Counted from the first letter of the stretch, positions 43,501-59,900 are shown. The stretch: 64,000 nt of DNA from Oncorhynchus masou masou (GCF_036934945.1 NC_088242.1:471200-535199); one strand, 5' to 3'. Numbers and translations: made by a program. The notes: generated by a model not told the origin, from the sequence alone.

Positions 43501-45234
43501 TGTTCTGCATGTCAGCTGCTACCACTGCTACAAATTTTCTGATAATGTTTTGATAATGTTCTGCGTGTCAGCTGCTACCACTACTACTAATGTTCTGATA
43601 ATGTTCTGCTTGTCAGGTGCTACCACTACTACTAATGTTCTGATAATGTCCTGCATGTCAGCTGCTACCACTACAACTAATGTTCTGATAATGTTCTGCA
43701 TGTCAGCTGCTACCACTACTACTAATGTTCAACATGTCAGCTGCTACCACTACTACTAATGTTCCGATAATGTTCTGCATGTCAGCTGCTACCACTACTA
43801 CTAATGCTCAACATTTCCGCTGCTACCACTACTACTAATGTTCTACATGTCTGCAGCTGCTACCACTACTACTAATGCTCTACATGTCAGCTGCTACCAC
43901 TACTACTACTAATGCTGCATGTCATCTGCTACCACTACTACTAATGCTCTACATGTCAGCTGCTACCACTACTACTAATGTTCAACATGTCCGCTGCTAC
44001 CACTACTACTAATGTTCAACATGTCCGCTGCTACCACTACTACTAATGTTCAACATGTCCGCTGCTACCACTACTACTAATGTTCAACATGTCCGCTGCT
44101 ACCACTACTACTATTGTTCTACATGTCAGCTGCTACCACTACTACTAATGTTCAACATGTCCACTGCTACCACTACTACTAATGTTCAACATGTTCTCTG
44201 CTACCACTACTACTAATGTTCTACATGTCAGCTGCTACCACTACTACTAATGTTCTGATAATGTTCTGCATGTCAGCTGCTACCACTACTACTAATGCTC
44301 TTCATGTCAGCTGCTACCACTACTACTAATGCTCTACATGTCAGCTGCTACCACTACTACTAATGTTCTGACATGTCAGCTGCTACCACTACTACTAAAG
44401 CTCTACATGTCAGCTGCTACCACTACTACTAATGCTCTTCATGTCAGCTGCTACCACTACTACTAATGTTCAACATGTCAGCTGCTACCACTACTACTAA
44501 TGTTCTGATAATGTTCTACATGTCACCTGCTACCACTACTGCTAATGCTCTACATGTCAGCTGCTAACCACTGACACTACTAGTTTTCAACATGTCAGCT
44601 GCCACCACTGCTACTAATGTTCTGATAATGTTCTGCATGTCAGCTGCTACCACTACTACTAATGTTCTGATAATGTTCTGCATGTCAGCTGCTACCACTA
44701 CTACTAATGTTCTGATAATGTTCTGCATGTCAGCCGCTACCACTACTACTAATGTTCTGATAATGTTCTGCATGTCAGCTGCTACCACTACTACTAATGT
44801 TCTGATAATGTTCTTCATGTCAGCCGCTACCACTACTACTAATGTTCAACATGTCAGCTGCTACCACTACTACTAATGTTCCGATAATGTTCTGCATGTC
44901 AGCTGCTACCACTACTACTAATGTCAACATTTCTGCTGCTACCACTACTACTAATGTTCTACATGTCAGCTACCACTGACTAATGCTCTACATGTCAGCT
45001 GCTACCACTACTACTAATGTTCAACATGTCCGCTGCTACCACTACTACTAATGTTCAACATGTCCGCTGCTACCACTACTACTAATGTTCAACATGTCCG
45101 CTGCTACCACTACTACTAATGTTCAACATGTCCGCTGCTACCACTACTACTAATGTTCTGATAATGTCCGCTGCTACCACTACTACTAATGTTCAACATG
45201 TCCACTGCTACCACTACTACTAATGTTCAACATG
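34522..45234 (+). repeat. Two tandem copies of a ~5.3-kb higher-order repeat in array 2
   Basis: The landmark gttctctgctacc lies at 34522, 36935, 38931 (slightly changed upstream), 39961, 42288 (shortened), 44193 and 45234. Intervals are 2413, 1996, 1030 and then 2327, 1905, 1041, so the same three-module order repeats, with totals of 5439 and 5273 bp. Independent landmarks agree: 35706, 35977 and 36008 recur at exactly +5367 (41073, 41344, 41375), 37376 recurs at 42704 (+5328), and 39315 at 44592 (+5277). The falling offsets show small internal deletions in the second copy. A partial third copy follows to about 47905. Confidence 0.85.
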
Positions 45235-48200
45235 TTCTCTGCTACCACTACTACTAATGTTCTACATGTCAGCTGCTACCACTACTACTAATGTTCTGAT
45301 AATGTTCTGCATGTCAGCTGCTACCACTACTACTAATGCTCTTCATGTCAGCTGCTACCACTACGACTAATGCTCTTCATGTCAGCTGCTACCACTACTA
45401 CTAATGTTCAACATGTCAGCTGCTACCACTACTACTAATGTTCTGATAATGTTCTGCATGTCATCTGCTACCACTACTACTAATATTCTGATAATGTTCT
45501 ACATGTCACCTGCTACCACTACTTCTAATGCTCTACATGTCAGCTGCAACCACTACTACTAGTTTTCAACATGTCAGCTGCCACCACTGCTACTAATGTT
45601 CTGATAATGTTCTGCATGTCAGCCGCTACCACTACTACCAATGTTCTGATAATGTTCTGCATGTCAGCTTCTACCTCTACTAATGTTCTGATAATGTTCT
45701 GACATGTCAGCTGCTACCACTACTACTAATGTTCTGATAATGTTCTGCATGTCAGCTGCTACCACTACTACTAATGTTCTGATAATGTTCTTCATGTCAG
45801 CTGCTACCACTACTACCAATGTTCTGATAATGTTCTGCATGTCAGCTTCTACCACTACTACCAATGTTCTGATAATGTTCTACATGTCAGCTGCTACCAC
45901 TACTACTAATGTTCTGATAATGTTCTGCATGTCAGCTGCTACCACTACTAAATGTTCTGAATAATGTTCTACTGCTACTACTACCAACGTTCTGATAATG
46001 TTCTACATGTCAGCTGCTACCACTACTACTAAAGTTCTGATAATGTTCTGCATGTCACCTGCGACCACTTCTACTAATGTTCTGCATGTCAGGTGCTACC
46101 ACTACTACCAATGTTCTGATAATGTTCTACATGTCAGCTGCAACCACTACTACTAATGTTCTGATAATGTTCTGCATGTCAGCTGCTTCCACTACTACCA
46201 ATGTTCTGATAATGTTCTACATGTCATCTGCTACCACTACTACTAATGTTCTGATTATGTTCTGCTTGTCAGCTGCTACCACTACTACAAATGTTCTGAA
46301 AATGTTCTGCTTGTCAGCTGCCACCACTACTACTAATGTTCTGCGTGTCAGCTGCTATCACTATAACTAATGTTCTGATAATGTTATGCATGTCAGCTGC
46401 TACCACTACTACTAATGTTCTGATAATGTTCTGCATGTCAGCTGCTACCACTACTACTAATGTTCTGATAATGTTCTCTACATGTCATCTGCTACCTCTA
46501 CTACCAATGTTCTGATAATGTTCTACATGTCAGCTGCAACCACTACTACTAGTGTTCAACATGTCAGCTGCCACCACTACTACTAATGTTCTGATAATGT
46601 TCTGCATGTCAGCTGCTACCACTACTACTAATATTCTGCATGTCAGCTGCTACCACTACTATTAATGTTCTGATAATGTTCTGCATGTCATCTGCTACCA
46701 CTACTACTAATGTTCTGATAATGTTCTTCATGTCAGCCGCTACCACTACTACCAATGTTCTGATAATGTTCTGCATGTCAGCTGCTACCACTACTACCAA
46801 TGTTCTGATAATGTTCTGCATGTCAGCTGCTACCACTACTACCAATGTTCTGATAATGTTCTACATGTCAGCTGCTACCACTACTACTAAAGTTCTGATA
46901 ATGTTCTGCATGTCACCTGCGACCACTTCTACTAATGTTCTGCATGTCAGTTGCTACCACTACTACCAATGTTCTGATAATGTTATACATGTCAGCTGCT
47001 ACCACTACTACTAATGTTCTGATAATGTTCTGCATGTCAGCTTTTACCACTACTACTAATGTTCTGATAATGTTCTGCATGTCAGCTGTTTGCACTACTA
47101 CTAATGTTCTGATTATGTTCTGCTTGTCAGCTGCTACCACTACTACAAATGTTCTGAAAATGTTCTGCTTGTCAGCTGCTACCACTACTACTAATGTTCT
47201 GCATGTTAGCTGCTACCACTACTACAAATTTTCTGATAATGTTTTGATAATGTTCTGCATGTCAGCTGCTACCACTACTACTAATGTTCTGCATGTCAGC
47301 TGCTACCACTGCTACAAATTTTCTGATAATGTTTTGATAATGTTCTGCGTGTCAGCTGCTACCACTACTACTAATGTTCTGATAATGTTCTGCTTGTCAG
47401 GTGCTACCACTACTACTAATGTTCTGATAATGTCCTGCATGTCAGCTGCTACCACTACAACTAATGTTCTGATAATGTTCTGCATGTCAGCTGCTACCAC
47501 TACTACTAATGTTCAACATGTCAGCTGCTACCACTACTACTAATGTTCCGATAATGTTCTGCATGTCAGCTGCTACCACTACTACTAATGCTCAACATTT
47601 CCGCTGCTACCACTACTACTAATGTTCTACATGTCAGCTGCTACCACTACGACTAATGCTCTACATGTCAGCTGCTACCACTACTACTAATGTTCAACAT
47701 GTCCGCTGCTACCACTACTACTAATGTTCAACATGTCAGCTGCTACCACTACTACTAATGTTCAACATGTCCGCTGCTACCACTACTACTAATGTTCAAC
47801 ATGTCAGCTGCTACCACTACTACTAATGTTCTACATGTCAGCTGCTACCACTACTACTAATGTTCAACATGTCCACTGCTACCACTACTACTAATGTTCA
47901 ACATGTTCTCTGCTACCACTACTACTAATGTTCTACATGTCAGCTGCTACCACTACTACTAATGTTCTGATAATGTTCTGCATGTCAGCTGCTACCACTA
48001 CTACTAATGCTCTTCATGTCAGCTGCTACCACTACGACTAATGCTCTTCATGTCAGCTGCTTCCACTACGACTAATGTTCTACATGTCAGCTGCTACCAC
48101 TACTACTAAAGCTCTACATGTCAGCTGCTACCACTACTACTAATGCTCTTCATGTCAGCTGCTACCACTACTACTAATGTTCAACATGTCAGCTGCTACC

Positions 48201-51200
48201 ACTACTACTAATGTTCAACATGTCAGCTGCTACTACTACTACTAAAGCTCTACATGTCAGCTGCTACCACTACTACTAATGCTCTTCATGTCAGCTGCTA
48301 CCACTACTACTAATGTTCAACATGTCAGCTGCTACCACTACTACTAATGTTCTGATAATGTTCTACATGTCACCTGCTACCACTACTGCTAATGCTCTAC
48401 ATGTCAGCTGCAACCACTACTACTAGTTTTCAACATGTCAGCTGCCACCACTGCTACTAATTTTCTGATAATGTTCTGCATGTCAGCCGCTACCACTACT
48501 ACCAATGTTCTGATAATGTTCTGCATGTCAGCTTCTACCTCTACTTCCAATGTTCTGATAATGTTCTACATGTCAGCTGCTACCACTACTAATAAAGTTC
48601 TGATAATGTTCTGCATGTCAGGTGCTACCACTACTACCAATGTTCTGATAATGTTCTACATGTCAGCTGCTACCACTACTACTAATGTCCTGATAATGTT
48701 CTGCATGTCAGCCGCTACCACTACTACTAATGTTCTGATAATGTTCTGCATGTCAGCTTCTACCTCTACTTCCAATGTTCTGATAATGTTCTACATGTCA
48801 GCTGCTACCACTACTACTAAGGTTCTGATAATGTTCTGCATGTCAGCTTCTACCTCTACTACCAATGTTCTGATAATGTTCTACATGTCAGCTGCTACCA
48901 CTACTACTAATGTTCTGATAATGGTCTGCGTGTCAGCTGCTATCACTATAACTAATGTTCTGATAATGTTATGCATGTCAGCTGCTACCACTACTACTAA
49001 TGTTCTGATAATGTTCTGCGTGTCAGCTGCTACCACTACTACTAATGTTCTGATAATGCTCTACATGTCATCTGCTACCACTACTACTAATGTTCTGATA
49101 ATGTTCTACATGTCAGCTGCACCACTACTACTACTACTAATGTTCAACATGTCAGCTGCCACCACTACTACTAATGTTCTGATAATGTTCTGCATGTCAG
49201 CTGCTACCACTACTACTAATGTTCTGATAATGTCAGCTGCTACCACTACTATTAATGTTCTGATAATGTTCTGCATGTCAGCTGCTACCACTACTACTAA
49301 TGTTCTGATAATGTTCTTCATGTCAGTCGCTACCACTACTATTAATGTTCTGATAATGTTCTGCATGTCAGCTGCTACCACTACTACTAATATCCTGATA
49401 ATGTTCTGCATGTCAGCCGCTACCACTACTACTAATGTTCTGAATATCAGCTTCTACCTCTACTACCAATGTTCTGATAATGTTCTACATGTCAGCTGCT
49501 ACCACTACTACTAAAGTTCTGATAATGTTCTGCATGTCACCTGCGACCACTTCTACTAATGTTCTGCATGTCAGGTGCTACCACTACTACCAATGTTCTG
49601 ATAATGTTCTACATGTCAGCTGCTACCACTACTGCGAATGTCCTGATAATGTTCTGCATATCAGCTGCTACCACTACTACCAATGTTCTGATAATGTTCT
49701 ACATGTCATCTGCTACCACTACTACTAATGTTCTGATAATGTTCTGCATGTCAGCTTCTACCTCTACTACCAATGTTCTGATAATGTTCTACATGTCATC
49801 TGCTACCACTACTACTAATGTTCTGATAATGTTCTGCATGTCAGCTTCTACCACTACTACTAATGTTCTGATAATATTCTGCATGTAAGCTGCTACCACT
49901 ACTACTAATGTTCTGATAATGTTCTGCATGTCAGCTGTTTGCACTACTACTAATGTTCTGATTATGTTCTGCTTGTCAGCTGCTACCACTACTACAAATG
50001 TTCTGAAAATGTTCTGCTTGTCAGCTGCTACCACTACTACTAATGTTCTGCGTGTCAGCTGCTATCACTATAACTAATGTTCTGATAATGTTATGCATGT
50101 CAGCTGCTACCACTACTACTAATGTTCTGATAATGTTCTGCGTGTCAGCTGCTACCACTACTACTAATGTTCTGATAATGCTCTACATGTCATCTGCTAC
50201 CACTACTACTAATGTTCTGATAATGCTCTACATGTCAGCTGCAACCACTACTACTAGTGTTCAACATGTCAGCTGCCACCACTACTACTAATGTTCTGAT
50301 AATGTTCTGCATGTCAGCTGCTACCACTACTACTAATATTCTGCATGTCAGCTGCTACCACTACTATTAATGTTCTGATAATGTTCTGCATGTCATCTGC
50401 TACCACTACAACTAATGTTCTGATAATGTTCTTCATGTCAGCCGCTACCACTACTACCAATGTTCTGATAATGTTCTGCATGTCAGCTTCTACCTCTACT
50501 TCCAATGTTCTGATAATGTTCTACATGTCAGCTGCTACCACTACTACTAATATCCTGATAATGTTCTGCATGTCAGCCGCTACCACTACTACCAATGTTC
50601 TGAATATCAGCTTCTACCTCTACTACCAATGTTCTGATAATGTTCTACATGTCAGCTGCTACCACTACTACTAAAGTTCTGATAATGTTCTGCATGTCAC
50701 CTGCGACCACTTCTACTAATGTTCTGCATGTCAGGTGCTACCACTACTACCAATGTTCTGATAATGTTCTACATGTCAGCTGCTACCACTACTACGAATG
50801 TCCTGATAATGTTCTGCATGTCAGCTGCAACCACTACTACTAATGTTCTGATAATGTTCTGCATGTCAGCTGCTACCACTACTACTAATGTTCTGCTGCT
50901 ACCACTACTACCAATGTTCTGATAATGTTCTGCATGTCAGCTTCTACCTCTACTACCAATGTTCTGATAATGTTCTACATGTCATCTGCTACCACTACTA
51001 CTAATGTTCTGATAATGTTCTGATAATGTTCTGCATATCAGCTGCTACCACTACTACTAATGTTCTGCTGCTACCACTACTACCAATGTTCTGATAATGT
51101 TCTGCATGTCAGCTTCTACCACTACTACTAATGTTCTGATACTGTTCTGCCTTTCAGCTGTTTGCACTACTGCTAATGTTCTGATTATGTTCTGCTTGTC

Positions 51201-53900
51201 AGCTGCTACCACTACTACAAATGTTCTGAAAATGTTCTGCTTGTCAGCTGCTACCACTACTACTAATGTTCTGCATGTCAGCTGCTACCACTACTACTAA
51301 TGTTCTGCATGTCAGCTGCTACCACGACTACTAATGTTCCGATAATGTTCTGCATGTCAGCTGCTACGACTACTACTAATGTTCAACATGTCAGCTGCTA
51401 CCACTACTACTAGTGTTCCGATAATATTCTGCATGTCAGCTGCTACCACTACTACTAATGTTCTACATGTCAGCTGCTACCACTACTACTAATGCTCTAC
51501 ATGTCAGCTGCTGCTACATGTCAGCTGCTACCACTACTACTACGAATGTTCAACATGTCAGCTGCTATCACTACTACTAATGTTCTACATGTCAGCTGCT
51601 ACCACTACTACTAATGCTCTTCATGTCAGCTGCTACCACTACTACTAATGTTCTGATAATGTTCTGCATGTCAGCTGCTACCACTACTACAAATTTTCTG
51701 ATAATGTTTTGATAATGTTCTGCATGTCAGCTGCTACCACTACTACTAATGTTCTGCATGTCAGCTGCTACCACTGCTACAAATTTTCTGATAATGTTTT
51801 GATAATGTTCTGCATGTCAGCTGCTACCACTACTACTAATGTTCTACATGTCAGCTGCTACCACTACGACTAATGCTCTACATGTCAGCTGCTACCACTA
51901 CTACGAATGTTCAACATGTCAGCTGCTATCACTACTACTAATGTTCTACATGTCAGCTGCTATCACTACTACTAATGTTCTGCATGTAAGCTGCTACCAC
52001 TACTACTAATGTTCTGATAATGTTCTGCATGTCAACTGTTTCCACAACTACTAATGTTCTGATAATGTTCTGCATGTCAACTGTTTGCACTACTACTAAT
52101 GTTCTGATTATGTTCTGCTTGTCAGCTGCTACCACTACTACTAATGTTCTGCTGCTACCACTACTACCAATGTTCTGATAATGTTCTGCATGTCAGCTTC
52201 TACCTCTACTACCAATGTTCTGATAATGTTCTACATGTCATCTGCTACCACTACTACTAATGTTCTGATAATGTTCTGATAATGTTCTGCATGTCAGCTT
52301 CTACCACTACTACGAATGTTCTGATAATATTCTGCATGTAAGCTCCTACCACTCCTACTAATGTTCTGATAATGTTCTGCATGTCTGCTGTTTGCACTAC
52401 TACTAATGTTCTGATTATGTTCTGCTTGTCAGCTGCTACCACTACTACAAATGTTCTGATAATGTTCTGCTTGTCAGCTGCTACCACTACTACTAATGTT
52501 CTGCATGTCAGCTGCTACCACTACTACTAGTGTTCCGATAATATTCTGCATGTCAGCTGCTACCACTACTACTAATGCTCAACATTTCCGCTGCTACCAC
52601 TACTACTAATGTTCTACATGTCAGCTGCTACCACTACGACTAATGCTCTACATGTCAGCTGCTACCACTACTACGAATGTTCAACATGTCAGCTGCTATC
52701 ACTACTACTAATGTTCTACATGTCAGCTGCTACCACTACTACTAATGCTCTTCATGTCAGCTGCTACCACTACTCCTAATGTTCAACATGTCAGCTGCTA
52801 CCACTACTACTAATGTTCCGATAATGTTCTGCATGTCATCTGCTACCACTACTACTAATTTTCTGATAATGTTCTACATGTCACCTGCTATCACTACTGC
52901 TAATGCTCTACATGTCAGCTGCAACCACTACTACTAGTGTTCAACATGTCAGCTGCCACCACTACTACTAATGTTCTGATAATGTTCTGCATGTCAGCTG
53001 CTACCACTACTACTAATGTTCTGATAATGTTCTGCATGTCAGCCGCTACCACTACTACCAATGTTCTGCATGTCAGCTTCTACCTCTACTACCAATGTTC
53101 TACTAATGTTATGCATGTCAGCTGCTACCACTACTACTGATGTTCTGATAATGTTCTGCATGTCAGCCGCTACCACTACTATCAATGTTCTGCATGTCAG
53201 CTTCTACCTCTACTACCAATGTTCTACTAATGTTCTACATGTCAGCTGCTATCACTACTACTAATGTTCTGCATGTCAGCTGCTACCACTACTACTAATG
53301 TTCTGATAATGTTCTGCATGTCAACTGTTTGCACTACTACTAATGTTCTGATTATGTTCTGCTTGTCAGCTGCTACCACTACTACAAATGTTCTGAAAAT
53401 GTTCTGCTTGTCAGCTGCTACCACTACTACTAATGTTCTGCATGTCAGCTGCTACCACTACTACAAATTTTCTGATAATGTTTTGATAATGTTCTGCATG
53501 TCAGCTGCTACCACTACTACTAATGTTCTGCATGTCAGCTGCTACCACTGCTACAAATTTTCTGATAATGTTTTGATAATGTTCTGCATGTCAGCTGCTA
53601 CCACTACTACTAATGTTCTACATGTCAGCTGCTACCACTACGACTAATGCTCTACATGCCAGCTGCTACCACTACTACGAATGTTCAACATGTCAGCTGC
53701 TATCTCTTCTACTAATGTTCTACATGTCAGCTGCTACCACTACTACTAATGCTCTTCATGTCATCTGCTACCACTACTACTAATGTTCAACATGTCAGCT
53801 GCTACCACTACTACTAATGTTCTGATAATGTTCTGCATGTCATCTGCTACCACTACTACTAATGTTCTGATAATGTTCTACATGTCACCTGCTACCACTA
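45235..53900 (+). repeat. Array 2, partial further higher-order copies (45.2-53.9 kb)
   Basis: Units continue without interruption. The block at 46640-46900 matches 41375 (+5265), and 47185-47543 matches 43400-43759 (+3784), so this is a third, shortened higher-order copy. From 48435 on, long runs of 45-bp units dominate. Variants acaaattttctgataatgtt and gttttgataatgttctgc recur around 51690, 51790, 53470 and 53560 and mark a smaller local duplication. No gene or other element is seen. Confidence 0.9.
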
Positions 53901-56900
53901 CTGCTAATGCTCTACATGTTAGCTGCCACCACTACTACTAATGTTCTGATAATGTTCTGCATGTCAGCTGCTACCACTACTACTAATGTTCTGATAATGT
54001 TCTGCATGTCAGCTGCTACCACTACTACTAATGTTCTGATAATGTTCTGCATGTCAGCCGCTACCACTACTACCAATGTTCTGATAATGTTCTGCATGTC
54101 AGCTTCTACCTCTACTACCAATGTTCTGATAATGTTCTACATGTCAGCTGCTACCACTACTACTAATATCCTGATAATGTTCTGCATGTCAGCGGCTACC
54201 ACTACTACCAATGTTCTGATAATGTTCTGAATATCAGCTTCTACCACTACTACCAATGTTCTGATAATGTTCTGAATATCAGCTTCTACCTCTACTACCA
54301 ATGTTCTGATAATGTTCTACATGTCAGCTGCTACCACTACTATTAAAGTTCTGATAATGTTCTGCATGTCAGCTGCTACCACTACAACTAATGTTCTGAT
54401 AATGTTCTGCATGTCAGCTGCTACCACGACTACTAATGTTCCGATAATGTTCTACATGTCACCTGCTACCACTACTGCTAATGCTCTACATGTTAGCTGC
54501 CACCACTACTACTAATGTTCTGATAATGTTCTGCATGTCAGCTGCTACCACTACTACTAATGTTCTGATAATGTTCTGCATGTCAGCTGCTACCACTACT
54601 ACTAATGTTCTGATAATGTTCTGCATGTCAGCCGCTACCACTACTACCAATGTTCTGATAATGTTCTGCATGTCAGCTTCTACCTCTACTACCAATGTTC
54701 TGATAATGTTCTACATGTCAGCTGCTACCACTACTACTAATATCCTGATAATGTTCTGCATGTCAGCTGCTACCACTACTACTAATGTTCTGATTATGTT
54801 CTGCTTTTCAGCTGCTACCACTACTACTAATGTTCTGATAATGTTCTGTGTGTCAGCTGCTACCACTACTACTAATGTTCTGATTATGTTCTGCTTTTCA
54901 GCTGCTACCACTACTGCTAATGTTCTGATTATGTTCTGCATGTCAGCTGCTACCACTACTACTAATGTTCTGCGTGTCAGCTGCTACCACTACTACTAAT
55001 GTTCTCATAATGTTCTGCGTGTCAGCTGCTACCACTACTACTAATGTTCTGATAATGTTCTGCATGTCAGCTGCTACCACGACTACTAATGTTCCGATAA
55101 TGTTCTGCATGTCAGCTGCTACCACTACTACTAATGTTCAACATGTCAGCTGCTACCACTACTACTAATGCTCTCCATGTCAGCTGCTACCACTACTACT
55201 AATGTTCAACATGTCCGCTGCTACCACTACAACTAATGTTCTACATGTCAGCTGCTACCACTACGACTATTGCTCTACATGTCAGCTGCTACCACTACTA
55301 CTAATGTTCAACATGTCAGCTGCTATCACTACTGCTAATGTTCAACATGTCAGCTGCTACCACTACTGCTAATTCTCTACATGTCAGCTGCAACCACTAC
55401 TACTCGTGTTCAACATGTCAGCTGCCACCACTACTACTAATGTTCTGATAATGTTCTGCATGTCAGCTGCTACCACAACTACTAATATTCTGCATGTCAG
55501 CTGCTACCACTACTACTAATGTTCTGATAATGTTCTGCATGTCAGCTGCTACCACTACTACTAATGTTCTGATAATGTTCTGCATGTCAGCCGCTACCAC
55601 TACTACCAATGTTCTGATAATGTTCTGCATGTCAGCTTCTACCACTACTACTAATGTTCTGATAATGTTCTGCATGTCAGCTGCTACCACTACTACTAAT
55701 GTTCTGATAATGTTCTGCGTGTCAGCTGCTACCACTACTACTAATGTTCTGATAATGTTCTGCATGTCAGCCGCTACCACTACTACCAATGTTCTGATAA
55801 TGTTCTGCATGTCAGCTTCTACCTCTACTACCAATGTTCTGATAATGTTCTACATGTCAGCTGCTACCACTACTACTAATATCCTGATAATGTTCTGCAT
55901 GTCAGCGGCTACCACTACTACCAATGTTCTGATAATGTTCTGAATATCAGCTTCTACCTCTACTACCAATGTTCTGATAATGTTCTACATGTCAGCTGCT
56001 ACCACTACTATTAAAGTTCTGATAATGTTCTGCATGTCAGCTGCGACCACTTCTACTAATGTTCTGCATGTCAGCTGCTACCACTACTACTAATGTTCTG
56101 ATAATGTTCTGCGTGTCAGCTGCTACCACTACTACTAATGTTCTGATAATGTTCTGTGTGTCAGCTGCTACCACTACTACTAATGTTCTGATTATGTTCT
56201 GCTTTTCAGCTGCTACCACGACTACTAATGTTCTGATTATGTTCTGCATGTCAGCTGCTACCACTACTACTAATGTTCTGATAATGTTCTGCTTTTCAGC
56301 TGCTACCACTACTACTAATGTTCTGATAATGTTCTGCGTGTCAGCTGCTACCACTACTACTAATGTTCTGATAATGTTCTGCATGTCAGCCGCTACCACT
56401 ACTACCAATGTTCTGATAATGTTCTGCATGTCAGCTTCTACCTCTACTACTAATGTTCTGATAATGTTCTGCATGTCAGCTGCTACCACTACTACTAATG
56501 TTCTGATAATGTTCTGCATGTCAGCTGCTACCACTACTACTAATGTTCTGCATGTCAGCTGCTACCACTACTACTAATGCTCTACATGTCAGCTGCTACC
56601 ACTACTACTAATGTTCAACATGTCCGCTGCTACCACTACTGATAATGTTCTACATGTCAGCTGCTACCACTACTACTAATGTTCTGTTGTTCTACATGTC
56701 AGCTGCTACCACTACTACTAATGTTCAACATGTCAGCTGCTATCACTACTGCTAATCTTCAACATGTCAGCTGCTACCACTACTGCTAATTCTCTACATG
56801 TCAGCTGCAACCACTACTACTCGTGTTCAACATGTCAGCTGCCACCACTACTACTAATGTTCTGATAATGTTCTGCATGTCAGCTGCTACCACAACTACT

Positions 56901-59900
56901 AATATTCTGCATGTCAGCTGCTACCACTACTACTAATGTTCTGATAATGTTCTGCATGTCAGCTGCTACCACTACTACTAATGTTCTGATAATGTTCTGC
57001 ATGTCAGCTGCTACCACTACTACTAATGTTCTGATAATGTTCTGCGTGTCAGCTGCTACCACTACTACTAATGTTCTGATTATGTTCTGCTTTTCAGCTG
57101 CTACCACTACTACTAATGTTCTGATAATGTTCTGCATGTCAGCTGCTACCACGACTACTAATGTTCCGATAATGTTCTGCATGTCAGCTGCTACCACTAC
57201 TACTAATGTTCAACATGTCAGCTGCTACCACTACTACTAATTCTCTCCATGTCAGCTGCTACCACTACTACTAATGTTCAACATGTCCGCTGCTACCACT
57301 ACTACTAATGTTCTACATGTCAGCTAATGTTCAACATGTCAGCTGCTACCACTACTACTAATGTTCTGATAATGTTCTGCATGTCAGCTGCTACAACTAC
57401 TAATATTCTGCATGTCAGCTGCTTACTGCTAATGTTCTGATAATGTTCTGCATGTCAGCTGCTACCACTACTACTAATGTTCTGATAATGTTCTGCATGT
57501 CAGCTGCTACCACTACTACTAATGTTCTGATAATGTACTGCATGTCAGCTTCTACCTCTACTACCAATGTTCTGATAATGTTCTGCATGTCAGCTGCTAC
57601 CACTACTTCTAAAGTTCTGATAATGTTCTGCATGTCAGCTGCTACCACTACTACTAATGCTCTTCATGTCAGCTGCTACCACTACTACTAATGTTCTGAT
57701 AATGTTCTACATGTCACCTGCTACCACTACTGCTAATGCTCTACATGTCAGCTGCAACCACTACTACTAATGCTCTTCATGTCAGCTGCTACCACTACTA
57801 CTAATGTTCAACATGTCAGCTGCTATCACTACTACTAATGTTCTACATGTCAGCTGCTACTACTACTACTAATGTTCTGATAATGTTCTGCATGTCATCT
57901 GCTACCACTACTACTAATGTTCTGATAATGTTCTACATGTCTTCTGCTACCACTACTGCTAATGCTCTACATGTCAGCTGCAACCACTACTACTAGTGTT
58001 CAACATGTCAGCTGCCACCACTACTACTAATGTTCTGATAATGTTCTGCATGTCAGCTGCTACCACTACTACTAATGTTCTGATAATGTTCTGCATGTCA
58101 GCCGCTACCACTACTACCAATGTTCTGATAATGTTCTGCATGTCAGCTTCTACCTCTACTACCAATGTTCTGATAATGTTCTACATGTCAGCTGCTACCA
58201 CTACTATTAAAGTTCTGATAATGTTCTGCGTGTCAGCTGCTACCACTACTACTAATGTTCTGATAATGTTCTGCGTGTCAGCTGCTACCACTACTACTAA
58301 TGTTCTGATTATGTTCTGTGTGTCAGCTGCTACCACTACTACTAATGTTCTGATTATGTTCTGCTTTTCAGCTGCTACCACTACTACTAATGTTCTGATA
58401 ATGTTCAACATGTCCGCTGCTACCACTACAACTAATGTTCTACATGTCAGCTGCTACCACTACGACTAATGTTCTACATGTCAGCTGCTACCACTACTAC
58501 TAATGTTCAACATGTCAGCTGCTATCACTACTGCTAATGTTCAACATGTCAGCTGCTACCACTACTGCTAATGTTCTGATACTGCATGTCAGCTGCTACC
58601 ACTACTACTAATGTTCTGATAATGTTCTGCATGTCAGCTGCTACCACTACTACTAATGTTCTGATAATGTTCTGCATGTCAGCTGCTACCACTACTACTA
58701 ATGTTCTGATAATGTTCTGCATGTCAGCTGCTACCACTACTACTAATGTTCTGATAATGTTCTGCATGTCAGCTGCTACCACTACTACTAATGTTCTGAT
58801 AATGTTCTGCATGTCAGCTGCTACCACTACTACTAATGTTCTGATAATGTTCTGCATGTCAGCTGCTACCACTACTACTAATGTTCTGATAATGTTCTGC
58901 ATGTCAGCTGCTACCACTACTACTAATGTTCTGATTATGTTCTGCATGTCAGCTGCTACCACTACTACTAATGTTCTGATAATGTTCTGCTTTTCAGCTG
59001 CTACCACTACTACTAATGTTCTGATTATGTTCTGCTTTTCAGCTGCTACCACTACTACTAATGTTCTGATAATGTTCTGCATGTCAACTGCTACCACTAC
59101 TACTAATGTTCTGCGTGTCAGCTGCTACCACTACTACTAATGTTCTCATAATGTTCTGCGTGTCAGCTGCTACCACTACTATAATGTTAATGTTCTGATA
59201 CTATGTTCTGCATGTCAGCTGCTACCACTACTACTAATGTTCTGATAATGTTCTGCATGTCAGCTGCTACCACTACTACTAATGTTCTGATAATGTTCTG
59301 TCAGCTGCTACCACTACTACTAATGTTCTGATAATGTTCTGCTTGTCAGCTGCTACCACTACTACTAATGTTCTGATAATGTTCTGCATGTCAGCTGCTA
59401 CCACTACTACTAATGTTCTGATAATGTTCTGCATGTCAGCTGCTACCACTACTACTAATGTTCTGATAATGTTCTGCATGTCAGCTGCTACCACTACTAC
59501 TAATGTTCTGATATGTCATGTTACTACTAATGTTCTGTCAGCTGCTACCACTACTACTAATGTTCTGATAATGTTCTGCATGTCAGCTGCTACCACTACT
59601 AATGTTCTAATGTTCTACATGTCAGCTGCTACCACTACTACTAATGTTCAACATGTCAGCTGCTACCACTACTACTAATGTTCTCATGTCAGCTGCTACC
59701 ACTACTACTAATGTTCTAACATGTCAGCTGCTACCACTACTACTAATGTTCTACATGTCAGCTGCAACCACTACTACTAATGTTCAACATGTCAGCTGCT
59801 ACCACTACTACTAATGTTCTGATAATGTTCTGCATGTCAGCTGCTACCACTACTACTATGCTGCATGTCAGCTGCTACTACTACTAATGTTCTGAGCTGC

